From Erysipelotrichaceae bacterium (GTDB lineage: Bacteria > Bacillota_I > Bacilli_A > Erysipelotrichales > Erysipelotrichaceae), in assembly GCA_012523895.1 (NCBI GenBank), contig JAAYSZ010000010.1, positions 1-64,000 of the forward strand: a stretch of DNA of 64,000 nt. Reading direction: 5' to 3'. The notes below the pieces were generated by a model. It did no database searches, was not told the DNA's origin, and saw only the letters and a list, made by a program, of their open reading frames with translations. Made by a program: the position numbers and the translations under genes. This document shows, in pieces, positions 44,142 to 55,043 of this stretch. How positions within the stretch are numbered: the stretch's first letter is position 1; every line of letters begins with the position of its first letter.

Positions 44142-44792
44142 TTATTTAACCGTATCAATTGCCTGTTTAATATCTAACCAAACTTCATCTGCAGATTTTG
44201 CAGCTTCAATGTCTTTTACCAATCCTTTTTCACGATAGTAATCAAGAACTGGTTCAGTATTTTTTGCATGTTCTGATAATCTTACTTGTAATTGTTCTAA
44301 AGTATCATCAGGTCTTTGTATTGTTGGATTACCGCAAACATCACAAATACCTTCTACTTTACTAGGTGCATTCTTAATGTGATAGATTGCACCACAATTC
44401 TTACAAATTCTTCTACCTGTAATTCTTCCAGCTAAAGTATCTACATCAACCTTAAGGTTAATAACAATCTCAACTGGTTTTTCTATGGATTTAGTAATTT
44501 CATCAAAAGCTTTTGCTTGAACAAGAGTTCTAGGAAATCCATCCATTAAAAACCCTTCTTTAACATCATCTCTTAACAATCTTTCTTTAACCATAGCGTT
44601 AATCAAATCATCAGGTACAAGTCTTCCTGCTTCCATATAGTCTTTTGCTTGTTGGCCTAGTTCAGTGTTTTCTTTAACATTTTCCCTAAGCATGTCACCA
44701 GTTGAAATATGGGCAACTAAGAATTCTTCAACGATCTTTTTAGCCGCTGTTCCCTTACCGCTACCAGCTGGTCCCATAATCAATATATTCAT
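44142..44792 (-). CDS. adk: Adenylate kinase
   Basis: 216 aa. P-loop GPAGSGKGTAAK, DGFPRT motif, and a zinc-type lid with CKNCGAIYH and CDVCG. It supplies ADP/AMP balance. Gene order secY-adk is conserved, but map does not follow. Confidence 0.98.
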   Translation of the reverse strand: MNILIMGPAGSGKGTAAKKIVEEFLVAHISTGDMLRENVKENTELGQQAKDYMEAGRLVPDDLINAMVKERLLRDDVKEGFLMDGFPRTLVQAKAFDEITKSIEKPVEIVINLKVDVDTLAGRITGRRICKNCGAIYHIKNAPSKVEGICDVCGNPTIQRPDDTLEQLQVRLSEHAKNTEPVLDYYREKGLVKDIEAAKSADEVWLDIKQAIDTVK

Positions 44793-44802
44793 ACAATCCC
44801 TC

Positions 44803-46086
44803 CTATTTTAGGAAGCCGTGATATTGCTTTTGAGTCAACTGACCTTTTAGTTGGCTAGTAGTCTCCATAGCAACACCGACTACGATGATAATACCAGTGC
44901 CACCAATGGAAATTGATGAAGGAAGGTTGGTAAACATAGGAAGTACATAAGGAAGGAGTGCTACTAATAATAAACTTAGTGCTCCAAGTACTGTAATTCT
45001 ATTAAGTACTTTCTTAATATATTCCTTTGTTTCATTGCCAGGTCTAATCCCTGGGATGTATGCGCCTGATTTACCTAAATTTTCAGCTACCTTATCAGGA
45101 TCAACCTGTAAGTTAGTATAGAAAAAGGTAAATAGGACTATTAATACAGCATAAATGCTCAATCCAATAGGTTTACTTAAACTTAAGAAATTAGATAATT
45201 TTTGATATTTATCATAATCCACAAAGCTTAATACTATTTGAGGAGCCATCATAATTGACTGTGAAAAAATTACAGGAATTACTGATGCTGAATTAATTTT
45301 TAATGGTAAAAAAGTAATATCTCTTTTACCTCTACCCAATGAACTAGAAGTATATTGGATAGGAATTTTTCGTGTTGCAGTTTGCATAATAACTACAAAC
45401 ACAATAATTACTACATACATAATTAAATACAATACAAATTGAATAATACCGTTGAACATTGCTGTTTGGTTAGATGTATCAACCAATACTGAATATGTTT
45501 GTCTAAATTGTGCTGGTAAGTTAGAGACGATACCCGCAAAGATAATAATTGAAATACCATTTCCTATACCAAATGATGAAATTCTATCACCAATCCACAA
45601 TAAGAACATTGTACCCGCAGTAATTACAACTGCAGTATATAAATATGTTGAAATAGCACTTTTAGTTAAGATGCCATAACTAACATCAAAACTATAGACT
45701 ATTGTTGTTGCTTGAACAAACGCAAGTACTGCCCCAAGATATCTTGTAATCTTATCTATCTTAAGACGTCCAGTTTGACCAGACTTAGATAATTCAGTTA
45801 AATACGGAATAACATCCATACTTAATAATTGAATAATAATTGAACCTGTAATGTAAGGACCTACTCCTAATGCAAAGATTGATAATCTTTCAAGAGCTCC
45901 TCCACCTAGTAAGTTCATAATATTCATAATTGAATTATCCGCAATACTAGCCGCAAGTTTATTGGAATCGACTCCTGGGACTGGAATCGCTGATCCAAGA
46001 CGATATACAAACAACATTGCCAGCGTAAAGAGAATCTTTTTTCTTATTTCTTTATTTTTAAACATGCTGACATAAGTTTGCAACAT
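44803..46086 (-). CDS. secY: Preprotein translocase subunit SecY
   Basis: Channel of the Sec translocon, 427 aa with ten membrane segments. Motifs LGVGPYITGSIIIQLL and GIGNGISIIIFAGI, and C-terminal QLKGQLTQKQYHGF, are conserved. It abuts rplO with a 1-nt gap. Confidence 0.98.
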   Translation of the reverse strand: MLQTYVSMFKNKEIRKKILFTLAMLFVYRLGSAIPVPGVDSNKLAASIADNSIMNIMNLLGGGALERLSIFALGVGPYITGSIIIQLLSMDVIPYLTELSKSGQTGRLKIDKITRYLGAVLAFVQATTIVYSFDVSYGILTKSAISTYLYTAVVITAGTMFLLWIGDRISSFGIGNGISIIIFAGIVSNLPAQFRQTYSVLVDTSNQTAMFNGIIQFVLYLIMYVVIIVFVVIMQTATRKIPIQYTSSSLGRGKRDITFLPLKINSASVIPVIFSQSIMMAPQIVLSFVDYDKYQKLSNFLSLSKPIGLSIYAVLIVLFTFFYTNLQVDPDKVAENLGKSGAYIPGIRPGNETKEYIKKVLNRITVLGALSLLLVALLPYVLPMFTNLPSSISIGGTGIIIVVGVAMETTSQLKGQLTQKQYHGFLK

Positions 46087-46087
46087 A

Positions 46088-46528
46088 CTAGATAACCTCT
46101 ACTTTTCCGCCTGCTTTTTCAATTGCAGTTATTGCTGATTTTGAGAATTTATTAGCTCTAACAGTAAGTTTTTTGCTAAGTTCTCCTTGCCCCAAAATTT
46201 TAACACCGTCAAGTCCTTTTTTCAAAAGACCAACAGATTTTAATGCTTCAAAATCTACAACTACATCGTCTTCAAATACATTTAAGTTTTTAACATTTAC
46301 AATCGCATACTCTTTACGAGTATAGTTAGTAAATCCACGCTTTGGGATTCTTTTAAATAAAGGAGTTTGTCCACCTTCGAATCCTAAAGCAACTCCACCA
46401 CCTGAGCGTGAGTTTTGTCCTTTATGACCTTTTCCAGATGTTTTACCTAATCCAGATCCATGACCACGGCCAACACGTTTTCTAGTTTTACGTGCGCCAT
46501 CTAGATATTTCATTTCATGTAATTTCAT
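46088..46528 (-). CDS. rplO: Ribosomal protein uL15
   Basis: 50S protein L15, 146 aa, with [21 protein letters not shown] and [18 protein letters not shown]. It follows rpsE by 12 nt, leaving no room for rpmD (uL30), which is usual here. Confidence 0.98.
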   Translation of the reverse strand: MKLHEMKYLDGARKTRKRVGRGHGSGLGKTSGKGHKGQNSRSGGGVALGFEGGQTPLFKRIPKRGFTNYTRKEYAIVNVKNLNVFEDDVVVDFEALKSVGLLKKGLDGVKILGQGELSKKLTVRANKFSKSAITAIEKAGGKVEVI

Positions 46529-46540
46529 TAGGCTACCTCC

Positions 46541-47056
46541 TTATCTAATTTCGTGAACTTTCTTTTCACGCAATTTAGCTACGCTATTTACTGTTTTTAA
46601 ACTTTGTAATCCATTCATAGTCGCATGAACCATGTTTATTGGAGTTCTAGATCCAATACATTTTGTAAGGATATCTGTAATTCCTGCAAGTTCTAATACC
46701 GCTCTTATTGCACCACCTGCAATAACTCCAGTACCTTCACTAGCAGGTTTTAAGAATACTTCTCCTGCTCCATAAACACCAGTTACTTCATGAGGAATAG
46801 TTTTTCCTTGATTAACTAAATTAAGTCTTACAACGTTTTTCTTTGCTTCTTCAATACCTTTTTTAATTGCATCAGGTACTTCGTTAGCTTTACCTAAACC
46901 GTAGCCTACACGACCTTTACGATCTCCTACAACAACTAAGGCAGAAAAACGTATACGGCGTCCACCTTTAACGGTTTTACTAACTCTATTTATTTCGACA
47001 ACACGTTCTTCAAATTCTTTTTCTACACGTGGTCTTCTTCTTGGTCTACGTTCCAT
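46541..47056 (-). CDS. rpsE: Ribosomal protein uS5
   Basis: 30S protein S5, 171 aa. [22 protein letters not shown] and [14 protein letters not shown] are the RNA-binding parts, and [19 protein letters not shown] follows. Involved in decoding fidelity. Confidence 0.98.
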   Translation of the reverse strand: MERRPRRRPRVEKEFEERVVEINRVSKTVKGGRRIRFSALVVVGDRKGRVGYGLGKANEVPDAIKKGIEEAKKNVVRLNLVNQGKTIPHEVTGVYGAGEVFLKPASEGTGVIAGGAIRAVLELAGITDILTKCIGSRTPINMVHATMNGLQSLKTVNSVAKLREKKVHEIR

Positions 47057-47070
47057 TTCGTTCTCCTTCC

Positions 47071-47427
47071 TTAAAATTTCAATCCAGCTTCGCGTGCTGC
47101 TTCCGCTAAAGCTTTTACTCTACCATGGTATACATATCCACCACGGTCGAATCTTACTTTTTCTATGTTTTTTGCAATACAACGGTTAGCAATTTCTGTA
47201 CCAACCTTCTTAGCAGCTTCTATATTTCCTCCATGATCTAGTTTTAAATCAACGCTAGAGCATGAAGCTAATGTATTTCCATTAACATCGTCAATTACTT
47301 GAGCATGTATATGGCTGTTTGAACGAAATACGTTAAGTCTAGGACACTCTGGAGTACCACTGACTTTTTTTCTAACACGCGCATGACGACGTTGTCTTTC
47401 AGCATTTTTATTAGTTTTCTTAAGCAT
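47071..47427 (-). CDS. rplR: Ribosomal protein uL18
   Basis: 50S protein L18, 118 aa, which binds 5S r[24 protein letters not shown] at the start and [24 protein letters not shown] at the end are diagnostic. Confidence 0.98.
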   Translation of the reverse strand: MLKKTNKNAERQRRHARVRKKVSGTPECPRLNVFRSNSHIHAQVIDDVNGNTLASCSSVDLKLDHGGNIEAAKKVGTEIANRCIAKNIEKVRFDRGGYVYHGRVKALAEAAREAGLKF

Positions 47428-47442
47428 AGTTGTTCTCCTTTC

Positions 47443-47988
47443 CTAACCCTTAACTGCCGATTTTCCTTCTTTACGGCGTACTTGTTCACCTTTATATCTG
47501 ATACCTTTTCCTTTATAAGGTTCTGGTTTTCTATGATTTCTAACATTAGCAGCAAATTCACCAACTAATTGTTTGTCAATACCACTAACTGTAATTGATG
47601 TTGGATTTGGACAAGTAACAGTTAAACCTTCAGTAATTGGTACCACAATACTATGTGAATAACCAATATTTAAGTTTAAATTATTTCCTGCAACATTTGC
47701 TCTAAATCCTATACCAATTATTTCTAGTTCTTTAACAAATTCTTTTTCACAACCTTCAATCATATTGTAAATTAATGATCTAGTTGTTCCATGAAGTTGC
47801 TTAGTGTGTTTTTCATCATTTGGACGAACCACTGTTAAAGTACCATCTTCAATTTTAATTTCCATCAGAGGACTGAACTGACGAGTTAAAGTCCCCTTAG
47901 GTCCTTTTACCGTCACCTCATTACCCTCAGATATCTTTACTTCAACACCTTCAGGAATGGTAATCGCCTTATTTCCGATACGTGACAT
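47443..47988 (-). CDS. rplF: Ribosomal protein uL6
   Basis: 50S protein L6, 181 aa, with SRIGNKAITIPEGVEV at the start and the C-terminal PEPYKGKGIRYKGE. Fifteen nt from rplR and rpsH on either side. Confidence 0.98.
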   Translation of the reverse strand: MSRIGNKAITIPEGVEVKISEGNEVTVKGPKGTLTRQFSPLMEIKIEDGTLTVVRPNDEKHTKQLHGTTRSLIYNMIEGCEKEFVKELEIIGIGFRANVAGNNLNLNIGYSHSIVVPITEGLTVTCPNPTSITVSGIDKQLVGEFAANVRNHRKPEPYKGKGIRYKGEQVRRKEGKSAVKG

Positions 47989-48003
47989 TATATTTTTCCT
48001 TTC

Positions 48004-48405
48004 TTACCATACATAAGCGACAACTTCGCCACCTGTATGTTTAGCTCTTGCTTCTTTATCAGTCATCATACCAGCCGAAGTTGATATGATTGCGATGCCT
48101 AAACCATTTAATACTCTTGGTAATGCATCATGTTTTGTATACACTCGTAAGCCCGGTTTAGAAATTCTCTTAATACCACTGATGATTTTTTCATCATTTG
48201 GACCATATTTAAGTGTAACTGTAATCTTTTTATCTGCGGCTTTTTCACCTGACACAGAATAATTAATGATATAGCCCTCTTCCTTTAGAATTCTTGCAAT
48301 CTCTACTTTTGTTTTAGAAGCAGGAATATCTACAGTCTCTTGATGAGCTTGAACACCATTTCTAATTCTAGTAAGCATATCCGCAATTGGATCAGTCATA
48401 TTCAT
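48004..48405 (-). CDS. rpsH: Ribosomal protein uS8
   Basis: 30S protein S8, 133 aa, with [14 protein letters not shown] near the start and [18 protein letters not shown] near the end. The first of two close ATGs is kept; AAGGAGG is 8 nt before it. Confidence 0.98.
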   Translation of the reverse strand: MNMTDPIADMLTRIRNGVQAHQETVDIPASKTKVEIARILKEEGYIINYSVSGEKAADKKITVTLKYGPNDEKIISGIKRISKPGLRVYTKHDALPRVLNGLGIAIISTSAGMMTDKEARAKHTGGEVVAYVW

Positions 48406-48418
48406 TTCATAAACCTCC

Positions 48419-48604
48419 TTACCAGCTAGCCTTCTTCACTCCAGGGATTTGGCCTTTATATGCCAATTCTCTAAAGCAAATTCTGCATAATTTGTATTTT
48501 CTCAATACTGAGTGTGGACGCCCACAACGTTCACATCTAGTGTAATTTCTAGTACTGAACTTTTGAGGACGTTGTTGTTTTACTCTTAATGATTTCTTAG
48601 CCAT
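48419..48604 (-). CDS. rpsZ: Ribosomal protein uS14, zinc-binding type
   Basis: 61 aa S14 of the C+ form with the zinc ribbon [10 protein letters not shown] and CRICFREL. Located in the spc block between rplE and rpsH. Zinc-dependent form; no zinc-free second copy is in the window. Confidence 0.97.
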   Translation of the reverse strand: MAKKSLRVKQQRPQKFSTRNYTRCERCGRPHSVLRKYKLCRICFRELAYKGQIPGVKKASW

Positions 48605-48615
48605 ACTTAGTCCTC

Positions 48616-49155
48616 CTATTTAGCAAACGGCATACCTAGTTCACCTAGTAATGCTCTTGCTTCATCATTAGTTTTCGCACTAGTTACAATAACAATATCC
48701 ATTCCACGAATTTTATTTACTTTATCAAAGTCAACTTCAGGGAAAATTAGTTGTTCTTTAACACCTAACGTATAGTTTCCTCTACCATCAAATGCTGTTT
48801 TACTAACTCCTCTAAAGTCTCTAACTCTTGGAAGTGCAATATTGAATAATTTGTCTAAGAATTCATACATTCTTTCACCACGTAATGTTACTTTACAACC
48901 AATTGCCATACCATCACGTAATTTGAAGTTTGCGATTGATTTCTTAGCTTTAGTAATAACTGGTTTTTGTCCAGAAATCACTTCTAATTCTGCAACTGCA
49001 TTTTCTAATAATTTAGGATTTGAAATTGCATCTCCAACTCCCATATTAATTACAACTTTTTCCAGTCTTGGACATTCCATTACTGAAGAATAATCGAATT
49101 TTTCAATCAAAGCAGGAATAACAGTTGTAGTATATTTTTCTTTTAATCTATTCAT
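48616..49155 (-). CDS. rplE: Ribosomal protein uL5
   Basis: 50S protein L5, 179 aa, which binds 5S rRNA and contacts the P-site t[38 protein letters not shown] and [26 protein letters not shown] segments are conserved. Confidence 0.98.
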   Translation of the reverse strand: MNRLKEKYTTTVIPALIEKFDYSSVMECPRLEKVVINMGVGDAISNPKLLENAVAELEVISGQKPVITKAKKSIANFKLRDGMAIGCKVTLRGERMYEFLDKLFNIALPRVRDFRGVSKTAFDGRGNYTLGVKEQLIFPEVDFDKVNKIRGMDIVIVTSAKTNDEARALLGELGMPFAK

Positions 49156-49158
49156 ATG

Positions 49159-49485
49159 TTATTTCCCTCCTTTGATTTCATTTCCACTTTTTTTATTAAT
49201 TCTTATTTTGTTGCCTTTTTTATCTGTTGAATAACCAACTCTACCAGCAACTTTTGCTTTAGTGTCATAAACTAAAACGTTTGAAGCATCAATACCTTTT
49301 TCAAATTCTACAATTCCACCATCTGGATTCATTTGACTAGGTTTTAATGACTTTTTAACAAGGTTTACACCTTCTACAATAATTTTGTTTGTTTTAGCAT
49401 TAACTGCTTTAACCTCACCGATTGTACCTTTATAGTGACCGGTGATTACTTTGACTTTATCGCCTACTTTAATTTTCATATTCAT
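49159..49485 (-). CDS. rplX: Ribosomal protein uL24
   Basis: 50S protein L24, 108 aa, a KOW-domain assembly initiator (KVGDKVKVITGHYKGTIGEV). Two ATGs six nt apart are possible starts; AAGGAG precedes both. Confidence 0.97.
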   Translation of the reverse strand: MNMKIKVGDKVKVITGHYKGTIGEVKAVNAKTNKIIVEGVNLVKKSLKPSQMNPDGGIVEFEKGIDASNVLVYDTKAKVAGRVGYSTDKKGNKIRINKKSGNEIKGGK

Positions 49486-49494
49486 CGATCTCCT

Positions 49495-49863
49495 TTACAA
49501 TACTTCCGGTGCCAATGACACGATTTTCATAAAATTCTTTTCTCTTAGCTCTCTTGCAACAGGTCCAAAGATACGTGTCCCTCTTGGAGTCATATCATCT
49601 TTAAGGATAACGCCTGCATTATCATCAAACTTGATGTATGATCCATTAGCTCTTCTTAAACCATATTTACTTCTTACAATAACAGCCTTAATAACTTCAC
49701 CTTTTTTTACAGTGCCACCAGGTGTAGCTTCTTTTACAGAACATACAACAACATCTCCGATGTTTGCGTATTTTCTTCCACTTCCACCTAGAACCCTAAT
49801 AACTAGCAGTTCTCTAGCACCAGTATTATCAGCGACTCTTATTCTTGTTTCTTGTTGAATCAT
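49495..49863 (-). CDS. rplN: Ribosomal protein uL14
   Basis: 50S protein L14, 122 aa, with [21 protein letters not shown] at the start and the [14 protein letters not shown] segment at the end. It is at the subunit interface. Confidence 0.98.
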   Translation of the reverse strand: MIQQETRIRVADNTGARELLVIRVLGGSGRKYANIGDVVVCSVKEATPGGTVKKGEVIKAVIVRSKYGLRRANGSYIKFDDNAGVILKDDMTPRGTRIFGPVARELREKNFMKIVSLAPEVL

Positions 49864-49884
49864 CTCTTTTATCCTCCCTAATGC

Positions 49885-50145
49885 TTAAAGAATTACTGCT
49901 TTTTCAATAATCCTAACTAAACGGAATCTTTTTGTAGCACTTAATGGACGAGTTTCCATAATAAGTACTGTATCTCCGATCTTAGCTTCGTTTAATTCAT
50001 CATGTGCTTTATATTTTTTAGTATACTTTACGCGTTTTGAATACAATGGGTGTCTCTTTTTTATTGTGATTTCAACTGTAACTGTTTTATCCATTTTATC
50101 TGATACAACAGTACCGCGTAATACTTTACGTTTTGCTCTTTCCAT
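49885..50145 (-). CDS. rpsQ: Ribosomal protein uS17
   Basis: 30S protein S17, 86 aa, OB-fold, with [19 protein letters not shown] and [19 protein letters not shown]. The ATG at 50145 is taken; a GTG one codon earlier is equally open. Confidence 0.97.
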   Translation of the reverse strand: MERAKRKVLRGTVVSDKMDKTVTVEITIKKRHPLYSKRVKYTKKYKAHDELNEAKIGDTVLIMETRPLSATKRFRLVRIIEKAVIL

Positions 50146-50157
50146 CACTTTTTCCTC

Positions 50158-50361
50158 CTATTGTTGTGTTTCGCTAACGCGTTCAGTAATAATTGTTTTG
50201 ATTCTAGCTATAGTCTTTCTAACTTGTTTAATTCTTGAAGGGTTTTCTAATTGACCAGTAGCTTGTTGGAAGCGTAGATTAAATAGTTCTTCTTTTAATG
50301 AAATAACTTCTTTATTTAGTTCTTCGTTACTTTTTGATCTAATTTCTTTTATATTCATCAT
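50158..50361 (-). CDS. rpmC: Ribosomal protein uL29
   Basis: 50S protein L29, 67 aa, mostly two long helices: [25 protein letters not shown] start and [10 protein letters not shown] end. It starts 3 nt after rplP and shares its region with the rplP stop; the Shine-Dalgarno is unusually distant (about 13 nt). Confidence 0.96.
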   Translation of the reverse strand: MMNIKEIRSKSNEELNKEVISLKEELFNLRFQQATGQLENPSRIKQVRKTIARIKTIITERVSETQQ

Positions 50362-50363
50362 AA

Positions 50364-50786
50364 CTATTTCTTAGCCTCCTTACCTTTTTTTACAAATCTT
50401 GTTTTAACAGGGAATTTGTGAGCCGCAAGCCTTAATGCTTCTCTTGCTACTTCTTCACTTACTCCGCCTACTTCTAACAAAACTCTTCCTGCCTTTACTA
50501 CAGCAACCCATCCTTCTGGTGATCCTTTACCAGATCCCATACGAACTTCTAATGGTTTTTTAGTAACTGCATGATGAGGGAATATTTTAATCCAAACTTG
50601 ACCCTCACGATTCATATAACGAGTACATGCGATTCTCGCCGCTTCAATTTGGCGGTTAGAGATATATGCACCTTCTTCTGCAACTAATCCATATTCACCA
50701 AAATGTACTGTTCTTCCCGATGTAGACTTACCTTCATAGCTAAGTCTATGCGGTCTTCTATATTTAGTTCTTTTAGGCATTAACAT
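50364..50786 (-). CDS. rplP: Ribosomal protein uL16
   Basis: 50S protein L16, 140 aa, with [14 protein letters not shown] at the start, the [21 protein letters not shown] core and [16 protein letters not shown] near the peptidyl transferase centre. Confidence 0.98.
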   Translation of the reverse strand: MLMPKRTKYRRPHRLSYEGKSTSGRTVHFGEYGLVAEEGAYISNRQIEAARIACTRYMNREGQVWIKIFPHHAVTKKPLEVRMGSGKGSPEGWVAVVKAGRVLLEVGGVSEEVAREALRLAAHKFPVKTRFVKKGKEAKK

Positions 50787-50788
50787 AA

Positions 50789-51559
50789 TTAATTACCTCC
50801 TTCAGTGCTTGCTGAAGTCGTTTTTGGAGCGCTTGTTCTTCTAGTGTTTCTTCTTCTATCATTTTTGAAGCGTCTTCCTCTAGGAGCCTTAGCTGCTTCT
50901 GGTTCTTTTACCATTTGTCCAGGTAATACTTCACCTCTACAAATCCAAACCTTAACACCTAATTTTCCATAAGTAGTGTCTGCTTCTTCCCAAGCATAAT
51001 CGATATCAGCTCTAAGTGAATGTAATGGAACAATTCCTTCTGAATATCCTTCACTTCTAGCCATATCAGCTCCACCTAAACGACCAGATACAGATGTTTT
51101 AATTCCTTTAGCACCTGATCTCATTGTTTGTTGTATTGCTCTTTTTTGTGTAATTCTAAATGATTGACGAGCTTCTAATCCTTCTGCAATTTTTCTAGCA
51201 ACTAGTCTTGCATCTAAATCAGGGTTAGCAACTTCAATAATATCAATCTTTAAAGTTTTACCTTTTGTAACTTTGTTTAAACCTTTTTTCACTTCATCAA
51301 TCATGTTTAAACCTTTTGCTGTTTTACCTAGTGCAACACCAGGTCTAGCGCATCTAATCATTACATGAATATCATTCTTAGATTTTCTTTCAATTTCAAT
51401 TCTAGAAATATAAGCATCTACAAGAGTTTTTTCTAGATATTCACGAACTTTGATATCTTCATTTAGGAATTCGCCATAGTTATCATCAGCATACCATCTT
51501 GAATCCCAATCACGTATTATACCAACGCGTAATCCTATTGGACTTACTTTTTGACCCAT
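50789..51559 (-). CDS. rpsC: Ribosomal protein uS3 with basic C-terminal tail
   Basis: 30S protein S3, 256 aa. [14 protein letters not shown], the KH domain and [13 protein letters not shown] are typical. The protein runs about 38 residues beyond the usual end, with an Arg-rich tail ([12 protein letters not shown]) and a Ser/Thr-rich end. It has RNA helicase and mRNA entry functions. Confidence 0.98.
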   Translation of the reverse strand: MGQKVSPIGLRVGIIRDWDSRWYADDNYGEFLNEDIKVREYLEKTLVDAYISRIEIERKSKNDIHVMIRCARPGVALGKTAKGLNMIDEVKKGLNKVTKGKTLKIDIIEVANPDLDARLVARKIAEGLEARQSFRITQKRAIQQTMRSGAKGIKTSVSGRLGGADMARSEGYSEGIVPLHSLRADIDYAWEEADTTYGKLGVKVWICRGEVLPGQMVKEPEAAKAPRGRRFKNDRRRNTRRTSAPKTTSASTEGGN

Positions 51560-51571
51560 ATTGAATTCCTC

Positions 51572-51904
51572 CTATCTTTCTTCTACCACAACTGTAATGT
51601 GGCTTGTTCTTTTTAATATTTGTGAAGCACTTCCTTTTGCACGAGCTCTATATCTTTTTAAAGTTAGACCCTCGTTTGCATAACATGATTTAATATATAG
51701 TTTGTTTTCATCTAAATCATGATTGTTAGTAGCATTTGCCATTGCTGATTTTACTACCTTGCTCACTTGTACAGCAGCATGATTAGGTGTGAATTTTAAG
51801 ATATTTAATGCTTCCTCAACATCTTTTCCTCTTACAAGGTCTAACACCAATCTTACTTTACGAGGAGCAATACGTACTGTTTTAGCTGTTGCTTTAACTT
51901 CCAT
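51572..51904 (-). CDS. rplV: Ribosomal protein uL22
   Basis: 50S protein L22, 110 aa, with [24 protein letters not shown] and the exit-tunnel loop [21 protein letters not shown]. Confidence 0.98.
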   Translation of the reverse strand: MEVKATAKTVRIAPRKVRLVLDLVRGKDVEEALNILKFTPNHAAVQVSKVVKSAMANATNNHDLDENKLYIKSCYANEGLTLKRYRARAKGSASQILKRTSHITVVVEER

Positions 51905-51919
51905 TATTTTCTCCTCCTA

Positions 51920-52195
51920 TTATCTACGGTCATTTTTGCCATCACCGTGGCCACCGCTTCTTCTTGTCATTACAAATTCGCCTAATTTATGTCCAACCAT
52001 ATCTTCAGTTACATAAACTGGAACGTGTTCTTTACCATTATGAACCGCAAACGTGTGTTCAACAAAGTTTGGGAAAATAGTAGAACGACGTGACCAAGTC
52101 TTAATAACTTCTTTTTTACCAGACTTGTTTAATTCTTTCACTTTTTTCATTAAGTGATCATCACAGAATGGACCCTTTTTTAAACTTCTTGTCAT
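51920..52195 (-). CDS. rpsS: Ribosomal protein uS19
   Basis: 30S protein S19, 91 aa, with [30 protein letters not shown] and [10 protein letters not shown]. It forms the head of the small subunit with S13. Confidence 0.98.
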   Translation of the reverse strand: MTRSLKKGPFCDDHLMKKVKELNKSGKKEVIKTWSRRSTIFPNFVEHTFAVHNGKEHVPVYVTEDMVGHKLGEFVMTRRSGGHGDGKNDRR

Positions 52196-52210
52196 TTTTA
52201 CTCTCCTTCC

Positions 52211-53044
52211 CTATTTACCCTTACGTCTACGAACGATTAGTTCGTCACTCTTTTTCTTAGTCTTACGAGTTTTAACACCCATAGCTTTTTTACCCCAAGG
52301 TGTCATTGGTGATTTTCTACCAATTGGTGTACGTCCTTCACCACCACCGTGAGGGTGATCTACTGGGTTCATAACAGAACCTCTTACAGTAGGTCTAATT
52401 CCTAACCATCTTGAACGTCCAGCTTTACCTAAGTTAACTAAGCTATAATCAGAATTTCCTACTGAACCAATTGTAGCTCTACAATTACTTAAGAACTTTC
52501 TTACTTCTCCTGAAGATAATCTAACAGTTACATGCTTACCTTCAAATGCAAGAATTTGTGCAGAACATCCAGCACTTCTAGCAATTTGACCTCCCTTACC
52601 AGGAACAAGTTCGATGTTATGTACTGTTGTACCTTCTGGAATGTTTCTCATTTCCATTGCATTTCCAACTTTAATGTCACATGCTTCTCCTGAAATGATT
52701 TCTGTTCCAACTGTTAGTCCTTCTGGAGCTATAATGTATCTTTTTTCTCCATCAGCATAATGCAATAATGCAATATTTGCTGATCTATTAGGATCATATT
52801 CGATTGTTGCAACTTTTGCAGGAATATTATCCTTATTACGTTTAAAGTCAATTAAACGATATTTTTGTTTATGTCCACCACCTTGATGGCGTGTTGTTAT
52901 ACGACCTGTATTGTTACGTCCACCTTTTTTATTTAAAGGTACTAGTAATGACTTCTCTGGAGTAGTACATGTAATCTCTGTATTAGCAAGAGTTGTCATT
53001 CCTCTACGTCCTGGGGTCGTTGGTTTATACTTTTTAATACCCAT
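52211..53044 (-). CDS. rplB: Ribosomal protein uL2
   Basis: 50S protein L2, 277 aa, needed for subunit association and peptidyl transfer. [20 protein letters not shown] at the start, and [19 protein letters not shown] with the conserved His, are diagnostic. A 60-nt spacer to rplW holds a short CGGAG/CTCCG hairpin. Confidence 0.98.
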   Translation of the reverse strand: MGIKKYKPTTPGRRGMTTLANTEITCTTPEKSLLVPLNKKGGRNNTGRITTRHQGGGHKQKYRLIDFKRNKDNIPAKVATIEYDPNRSANIALLHYADGEKRYIIAPEGLTVGTEIISGEACDIKVGNAMEMRNIPEGTTVHNIELVPGKGGQIARSAGCSAQILAFEGKHVTVRLSSGEVRKFLSNCRATIGSVGNSDYSLVNLGKAGRSRWLGIRPTVRGSVMNPVDHPHGGGEGRTPIGRKSPMTPWGKKAMGVKTRKTKKKSDELIVRRRKGK

Positions 53045-53104
53045 TTCTTATCTTCCTTTCGCATTTATCCGGAGATAGCGATCTTCCTCCGATAGTTTTA
53101 TCGA

Positions 53105-53392
53105 TTAATAATTGAATAAATCGATGTCTTGGCCTTCTGCCAATTTTACAATAGCCTTTTTATATGAACTTGTTCTTCCAATATAACGGCCAACTCTTTT
53201 TAGTTTTCCACTAACATTTACTGTATGAACTGAAACTACATTCACATTGAATATTTCTTCAATTGCTTGTCTAATAGCAATCTTATTTGCTTTTTTATCA
53301 ACCTTAAATGTATAAGTGTTGTTTTCTTGTGTCAGTTTCATTGTTTTTTCAGTAATGATAGGACTAATAATTATATCTCTAGCGTTACTCAT
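53105..53392 (-). CDS. rplW: Ribosomal protein uL23
   Basis: 50S protein L23, 95 aa, which docks trigger factor and SRP at the exit tunnel. [15 protein letters not shown] and [19 protein letters not shown] segments are seen. The ATG at 53392 stands 2 nt after the rplD stop; a TTG three codons earlier is an alternative. Confidence 0.96.
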   Translation of the reverse strand: MSNARDIIISPIITEKTMKLTQENNTYTFKVDKKANKIAIRQAIEEIFNVNVVSVHTVNVSGKLKRVGRYIGRTSSYKKAIVKLAEGQDIDLFNY

Positions 53393-53393
53393 T

Positions 53394-54023
53394 TTATGCA
53401 AATACCTCCCCAGCTTTAACTGCTGCAGCCTCAGTAATTACTAAGCGATCTGCATTTGCTACATCATAAACGTTTAATGATTCAACTGTTAATAACATAG
53501 CATTTGGGATATTTCTCATTGATAGATATGCATTATCGAAATCTTCACTAATGTCTGCAACAAATAATGTTTTTCTATCAAAATTAAATTTATCCATCAT
53601 TGCCTTAAATTCTTTTGTTTTAATTTCATCAAATTTAATTGATTCAATTACTGTAAATGAATCTTCAGCAACCTTTTGACTTAGAATTGATCTTAAAGCC
53701 AATTTTCTAACTTTACGGTTCATTTTGAATCCGTATTTTCTAGGTTTAGGTCCAAATGCGATACCACCTTTTCTCATTCCAGCAGCTCTTGTTGAACCTT
53801 GTCTTGCTCTACCTGTTCCTTTTTGTCTAAATGGTTTTCTTCCACCACCTGAAACTTCAGATTGTACTTTTGTGCTGTGTGTACCTTGACGTAAACTTGC
53901 TTGTTGCAACAGTATTGCATCAAATATCGCTTGTTTATTTGGTTCTATATTAAATACAGCATCATTTAATTCAATTTCTTTAACTACTTTAGCATCAAGG
54001 CTATATACATTAATCTTAGTCAT
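53394..54023 (-). CDS. rplD: Ribosomal protein uL4
   Basis: 50S protein L4, 209 aa. The tunnel loop region [31 protein letters not shown] and [19 protein letters not shown] is fully conserved. In some bacteria L4 represses the S10 operon; a structured leader exists here. Confidence 0.98.
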   Translation of the reverse strand: MTKINVYSLDAKVVKEIELNDAVFNIEPNKQAIFDAILLQQASLRQGTHSTKVQSEVSGGGRKPFRQKGTGRARQGSTRAAGMRKGGIAFGPKPRKYGFKMNRKVRKLALRSILSQKVAEDSFTVIESIKFDEIKTKEFKAMMDKFNFDRKTLFVADISEDFDNAYLSMRNIPNAMLLTVESLNVYDVANADRLVITEAAAVKAGEVFA

Positions 54024-54025
54024 AA

Positions 54026-54706
54026 TTATTCAGCCTCCTCTTCCGCTTTATCATAGCTTAATAAATTAACTGCTTTTTTGTTTTTTACACTTTTCACAGT
54101 TTCTTTAACAACTACTAATCCTCTTTTTGGTCCAGGAACGTTTCCTTTTACCAAAATGTAGTTTTGTTCAACATCAACCTTAATTACTTGAAGGTTTTGG
54201 TTTGTTGTTGTTAATACTCCTTCGTGTCCTGCCATTGCAGCACCTTTTCTGATTACTGCAATTCTTCCTGCAGATGCAAGAGAACCTATGTGTCTATGAT
54301 GTCCAGAACCATGTGAGCGTGGACCTCTAGCAGCATTGTTCCTATAAATAGTTCCCATGTAGCCTTTACCTTTACTCACGCCTGTAACATCTACCATATC
54401 ACCAGCGGAAAAGATATCGACTTTAACTTCTTGTCCAACTTCTAGTTCATCCATTCCTTTGAATTCGCGAATGAATTTCTTAGGAGTTGTATTAGCTTTT
54501 GACGCATGACCTTTTTCAGCCTTATTAGCACGGTTTTCTTTAACATCTTCAAATCCTAACTGAATTGCATTGTAACCATCATTTTCCATAGTTTTCTTTT
54601 GCATAACTACGTTTGGTGTTGCTTCAATTACAGTTACTGGAATTAGTACACCTTCTTCGCTAAATACTTGTGTCATTCCAAGTTTGCGTCCCAATATTCC
54701 TTTCAT
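54026..54706 (-). CDS. rplC: Ribosomal protein uL3
   Basis: 50S protein L3, 226 aa, with [18 protein letters not shown] at the start, and [17 protein letters not shown] and [19 protein letters not shown] segments. The C-terminal acidic tail (YDKAEEEAE) is slightly longer than usual. Confidence 0.98.
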   Translation of the reverse strand: MKGILGRKLGMTQVFSEEGVLIPVTVIEATPNVVMQKKTMENDGYNAIQLGFEDVKENRANKAEKGHASKANTTPKKFIREFKGMDELEVGQEVKVDIFSAGDMVDVTGVSKGKGYMGTIYRNNAARGPRSHGSGHHRHIGSLASAGRIAVIRKGAAMAGHEGVLTTTNQNLQVIKVDVEQNYILVKGNVPGPKRGLVVVKETVKSVKNKKAVNLLSYDKAEEEAE

Positions 54707-54725
54707 AATGTTTTCTGTTCCTTTC

Positions 54726-55043
54726 TTATAACTTAATTTCGATTTCTACACCACTTGCTAAATCTAATCTAGTAAGAGCATCCATTGTTTCAGGACTTGG
54801 CCCAATAATTTCAATTAAGCGTTTGTGTGTTCTTTGTTCGAATTGTTCACGTGCATCCTTATATTTATGTACTGCACGTAATACCGTAATAATTTCTTTT
54901 TCTGTTGGTAACGGTACTGGACCAACAACTTTTTTTGCGCCATGATCATTAGCTGTTCTAACAATCTTTTCGCAAGCCGCATCTATTGAGCGGTGTTCGT
55001 AAGCTTTCAAACGAATTCTTACTGAGTTTTTTGCTTTTGCCAT
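54726..55043 (-). CDS. rpsJ: Ribosomal protein uS10
   Basis: 30S protein S10 and NusB partner in antitermination, 105 aa, with [36 protein letters not shown] and the [13 protein letters not shown] end. First gene of the operon. AAGGAGGAAAATTTC precedes the ATG. Confidence 0.98.
   Translation of the reverse strand: MAKAKNSVRIRLKAYEHRSIDAACEKIVRTANDHGAKKVVGPVPLPTEKEIITVLRAVHKYKDAREQFEQRTHKRLIEIIGPSPETMDALTRLDLASGVEIEIKL

Noticed and set aside
47295..47564. Minus-strand frame bridging rplF and rplR
   Set aside because: It overlaps two conserved ribosomal genes in another frame and has no family resemblance.
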